Assembly (NCBI GenBank): GCA_003162995.1
Contig: PLUZ01000260.1
Coordinates: 864-9,281, forward strand
Length of the DNA stretch: 8,418 nucleotides
From: Methylocapsa sp.
Lineage (GTDB): Bacteria; Pseudomonadota; Alphaproteobacteria; Rhizobiales; Beijerinckiaceae
Direction: 5' to 3'
Shown here: piece after piece, positions 6,869-8,418 of the stretch
Layout of the letters: each line of letters opens with the position of its first letter
How positions within the stretch are numbered: position 1 is the stretch's first letter
Made by a program: the position numbers and the translations under genes
Notes under the pieces: model-generated
Databases searched by the model: none
Told to the model about the DNA's origin: nothing
Seen by the model: the letters and a program-made list of their open reading frames with translations, nothing else

Positions 6869-7210
6869 ATGACCGTCCGATATCTCGCAAAGGAAGAGTG
6901 GACTCCTTTTTTCAACTATATTTCGAAGACGCTCTCTGGCTCCCAGGCGGAAATCGATGTGGGATCGCTTGCGCTCGGCGGCCACGTGCAGGCCGATTGG
7001 ATACCGTTCATCGGTCTCGTCTATGATCCAAAGGACGATTTGGTCGAAGTGGCTCTTGAGGGGCTCGACCATTTGATCCGCAGCCCGCGCGAGATCCAAG
7101 TCGAGGAAGGAAATGGGCAGCTGGTAAGTATTGAAATCATCGATGCGCAGGAGGATCACCAGATCATCAAGCTCAAGGAGCCTTTGCTGCTTCCCGCCCC
7201 GCAGAAGTGA
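6869..7210 (+). CDS. DUF5335 family protein
   Basis: This 113-residue soluble protein has no signal peptide or membrane segment. It follows what I recall of the DUF5335 layout: an N-terminal Trp-containing helix (EEWTPFFNYISKTL), a beta-rich middle (VQADWIPFIGLVYDPKDD, about 40-57), the DHLIRSPREIQVEE segment (67-80) and a final LVSIEIIDA strand (85-93). The family has no known biochemical function. ATG 6869 has GGAGG five bases upstream, and the residues that an in-frame upstream TTG start would add (6812) look unlike the family. It stands alone behind the VanZ-like gene, and a dispersed palindrome follows it. Confidence 0.8.
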   Translation: MTVRYLAKEEWTPFFNYISKTLSGSQAEIDVGSLALGGHVQADWIPFIGLVYDPKDDLVEVALEGLDHLIRSPREIQVEEGNGQLVSIEIIDAQEDHQIIKLKEPLLLPAPQK

Positions 7211-7265
7211 GCGTGTGGCAAAGCTCTATGCGCACCTGTCTAGGAGCACGTCGTTAAAGCCTCGC

Positions 7266-7308
7266 CCTCATCCTGAGGAGCAGGCTGAGCCTGCGTCTCG
7301 AAGGATAC
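7266..7308. repeat. Dispersed palindromic repeat (CCCTCATCCTGAGGAGC type)
   Basis: CCCTCATCCTGAGGAGC opens the element and CGTCTCGAAGGAT closes it. GCAGGC (7280-7285) pairs with GCCTGC (7289-7294) in the centre and ATCCT (7270-7274) with AGGAT (7302-7306) outside. I remember this as a highly abundant intergenic repeat in Hyphomicrobiales. The right end here departs from the usual GGATGAG, so the copy is somewhat degenerate. It lies between two convergent genes and could help end transcription. Confidence 0.65.
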
Positions 7309-7367
7309 GCCGAATCGAAAATCGAATCCTCGAAGGGTAACCGCATGCTGAGCGATGGAACAAAGTC

Positions 7368-8418
7368 CTAATATTTGCCGGATTTGACCACGAGCCAAAT
7401 CACTATGAACCCGAGGATACAGCTGACCACAAAGACGGTGAGCCCCGTAATCGTCATTCCCCACAAGAAACTGGAGCTGACGATCAGGGCTGCGAGCACC
7501 GAACCAACTGCAATGTTGCGATCGCTAGACCCAAGCAGCTCGCCTCTCTCGAACACTTGCTTGCGCACTTGCGCTGCCCGTGCTTCCGCCTGCTTGCGTT
7601 CTGTAATATTGGTCCAGAATCCGACAATTTCCTTGGGCTGGCCGTCAGCTTTCCGCAAGAGGCTCGCCTCGTCCTGTATCCAAAGGTAGTGGCCGTCCTT
7701 GGATCGAAACCGGTACTCTTGCACCAACTGGCCCTGGCTCATCAGGAGCGACGTTTTCTTGACAGCGGCTTCCTTGTCATCGGGATGCAGACGTTCGATC
7801 CACCAGTCAGGGGCCAGCGCTTCCTCGACTTCGTAACCAAAGATTCTTTTAACGCTGTCACTGACCCATTGGGTGGGAAAACCTTTCGCTGTGATCGCAA
7901 GCTCATAAATGACGGTTGGAATGGAATTCAAAATATGGCGCGACCGTTTGTCTGATTTGACCACGAGCGAAATCAATAGCACCCCGAGGCTGCAGCTCAG
8001 CGCAAAGAAGGTGAGCCCAATAATAGGCACTCCCCACACCAGGGGCCCTTTCTCTTCAAGGAGCAACAAACCGGAGCCGATGATCAGGGCTGCGATCACC
8101 ACACGAATCGCAATGCGATTGTTAAACCGGGTCAGCTCGTCCTCGCCGCTGTCGACCTCTAACCTGCTTACTTGCGCTGCCTGTTCTTGCGCCTGCTTGC
8201 GATCTGTAATGTTGGTCCAAAACCCAACAATTTCCTTGGGGGGCCGGCCGTCGGCTTCCGGCAAGAGGCTCGCCTCGTCCTGTATCCAAAGGTAGTGGCC
8301 GTCCTTGCATCGAAACCGGTACTCTTGCACCAACTGGCCCTGGCTCATCAGGAGCGATGTTTTCTTGACAGCGGCCGCCTTGTCATCGGGGTGCAGACAG
8401 TCGATCCACCAGTCAGGG
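7368..8418 (-). CDS. PAS-domain membrane protein with repeated PAS + two-TM modules (partial)
   Basis: The frame is open at the right edge and ends at TAG 7368-7370, giving 349 visible residues. Two modules follow each other. Each has a PAS_3-type domain (PDWWI, LHPDD, EYRFR-KDGHYLWIQDEASLL, EIVGFWTNIT) with its typical RKQA coiled linker, then two hydrophobic segments ending LVVKS. Between the modules the next PAS core begins (RHILNSIPTVIYELA, GYEVEEAL). Two TM segments per module return the chain to the same side, and the basic KSDKRSRH flank suggests that all PAS domains are cytoplasmic. PAS domains sense small ligands, redox state or light and usually drive an output domain. No kinase, GGDEF, EAL or methyl-accepting output is present before the stop, and any output domain must lie N-terminal, outside the window. 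The end LVVKSGKY departs abruptly from LVVKSDKRSRH in the other module, so the array may be truncated. Confidence 0.85.
   Translation of the reverse strand, partial: PDWWIDCLHPDDKAAAVKKTSLLMSQGQLVQEYRFRCKDGHYLWIQDEASLLPEADGRPPKEIVGFWTNITDRKQAQEQAAQVSRLEVDSGEDELTRFNNRIAIRVVIAALIIGSGLLLLEEKGPLVWGVPIIGLTFFALSCSLGVLLISLVVKSDKRSRHILNSIPTVIYELAITAKGFPTQWVSDSVKRIFGYEVEEALAPDWWIERLHPDDKEAAVKKTSLLMSQGQLVQEYRFRSKDGHYLWIQDEASLLRKADGQPKEIVGFWTNITERKQAEARAAQVRKQVFERGELLGSSDRNIAVGSVLAALIVSSSFLWGMTITGLTVFVVSCILGFIVIWLVVKSGKY
7661..7812. repeat. Direct repeat, copy 1 (PAS segment)
   Basis: This 152-base stretch matches 8267-8418 at a distance of 606 bases with about seven differences by eye. It encodes the PDWWI to DEASLL part of the second visible PAS domain. 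The homology continues at lower identity on both sides, including the TM-coding part. Confidence 0.9.
8267..8418. repeat. Direct repeat, copy 2 (PAS segment, reaches the window edge)
   Basis: This is the partner of 7661-7812 and encodes the same segment of the upstream PAS domain. The repeat runs off the window, so its full length is unknown. The TM-coding parts of the two modules (7381 onward and 7954 onward) match at an offset of 573 instead of 606, meaning 33 bases (11 residues) were gained or lost between the modules. Confidence 0.9.

Noticed and set aside
7661..8418. CRISPR array or insertion sequence behind the long direct repeats
   Set aside because: There are two repeats of over 150 bases inside one open reading frame, in phase and coding for PAS domains. 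They are not short repeats with spacers, and there is no transposase or terminal inverted repeat.
1..8418. tRNA, rRNA or riboswitch genes
   Set aside because: Reading both strands I found no cloverleaf, conserved rRNA segment or recognisable riboswitch core; a dedicated covariance search was not possible here.

Overview
The window reads as chromosomal DNA of an alphaproteobacterium, most likely a Hyphomicrobiales (Rhizobiales) member. I base this on the sequences of citrate synthase and glutamyl-tRNA synthetase, the high GC content with strong G/C third-position preference, the DUF5335 and VanZ-like genes, and three dispersed palindromic repeats of kinds I remember from rhizobial and methylotroph genomes. 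A Beijerinckiaceae- or Methylocystaceae-like host is a guess from the style of the sequence, not a demonstrated assignment.

Layout: (1) 3-122, + strand, the end of a small cysteine-rich protein, then a 319-base gap with hairpin terminators. (2) 442-1734, - strand, gltA (citrate synthase), with a candidate promoter at 1842-1869 and a palindrome just upstream of it. (3) 1735-3489, a stretch between gltX and gltA holding + strand material: a doubtful ORF with a Coq4-like metal-binding motif (1993-2496) and two tandem paralogous secreted small proteins (2534-2845 and 3146-3430), separated by a dense set of palindromes. (4) 3490-4911, - strand, gltX (glutamyl-tRNA synthetase). (5) 5132-6042, - strand, a class 3 lipase gene broken by one frameshift in a run of five G (C on the coding strand). 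(6) 6347-6745, + strand, a VanZ-like membrane protein. (7) 6869-7210, + strand, a DUF5335 protein. (8) 7368 to the right edge, - strand, the C-terminal part of a membrane sensor-like protein made of repeated PAS plus two-TM modules.

gltX and gltA are housekeeping genes that I remember as close neighbours on one strand in many Hyphomicrobiales. Here about 1.75 kb of opposite-strand accessory genes and repeats lies between them. The other genes look like independent single-gene units, and no multi-gene operon is evident. The signals most worth a second look are the PAS/TM module array, the paired secreted paralogs with identical C-X20-C spacing, the three mutually complementary copies of one 9-mer between them, and the mirror-symmetric cysteine pattern at the left edge. 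I see no CRISPR array, rRNA, tRNA, insertion sequence or phage gene.
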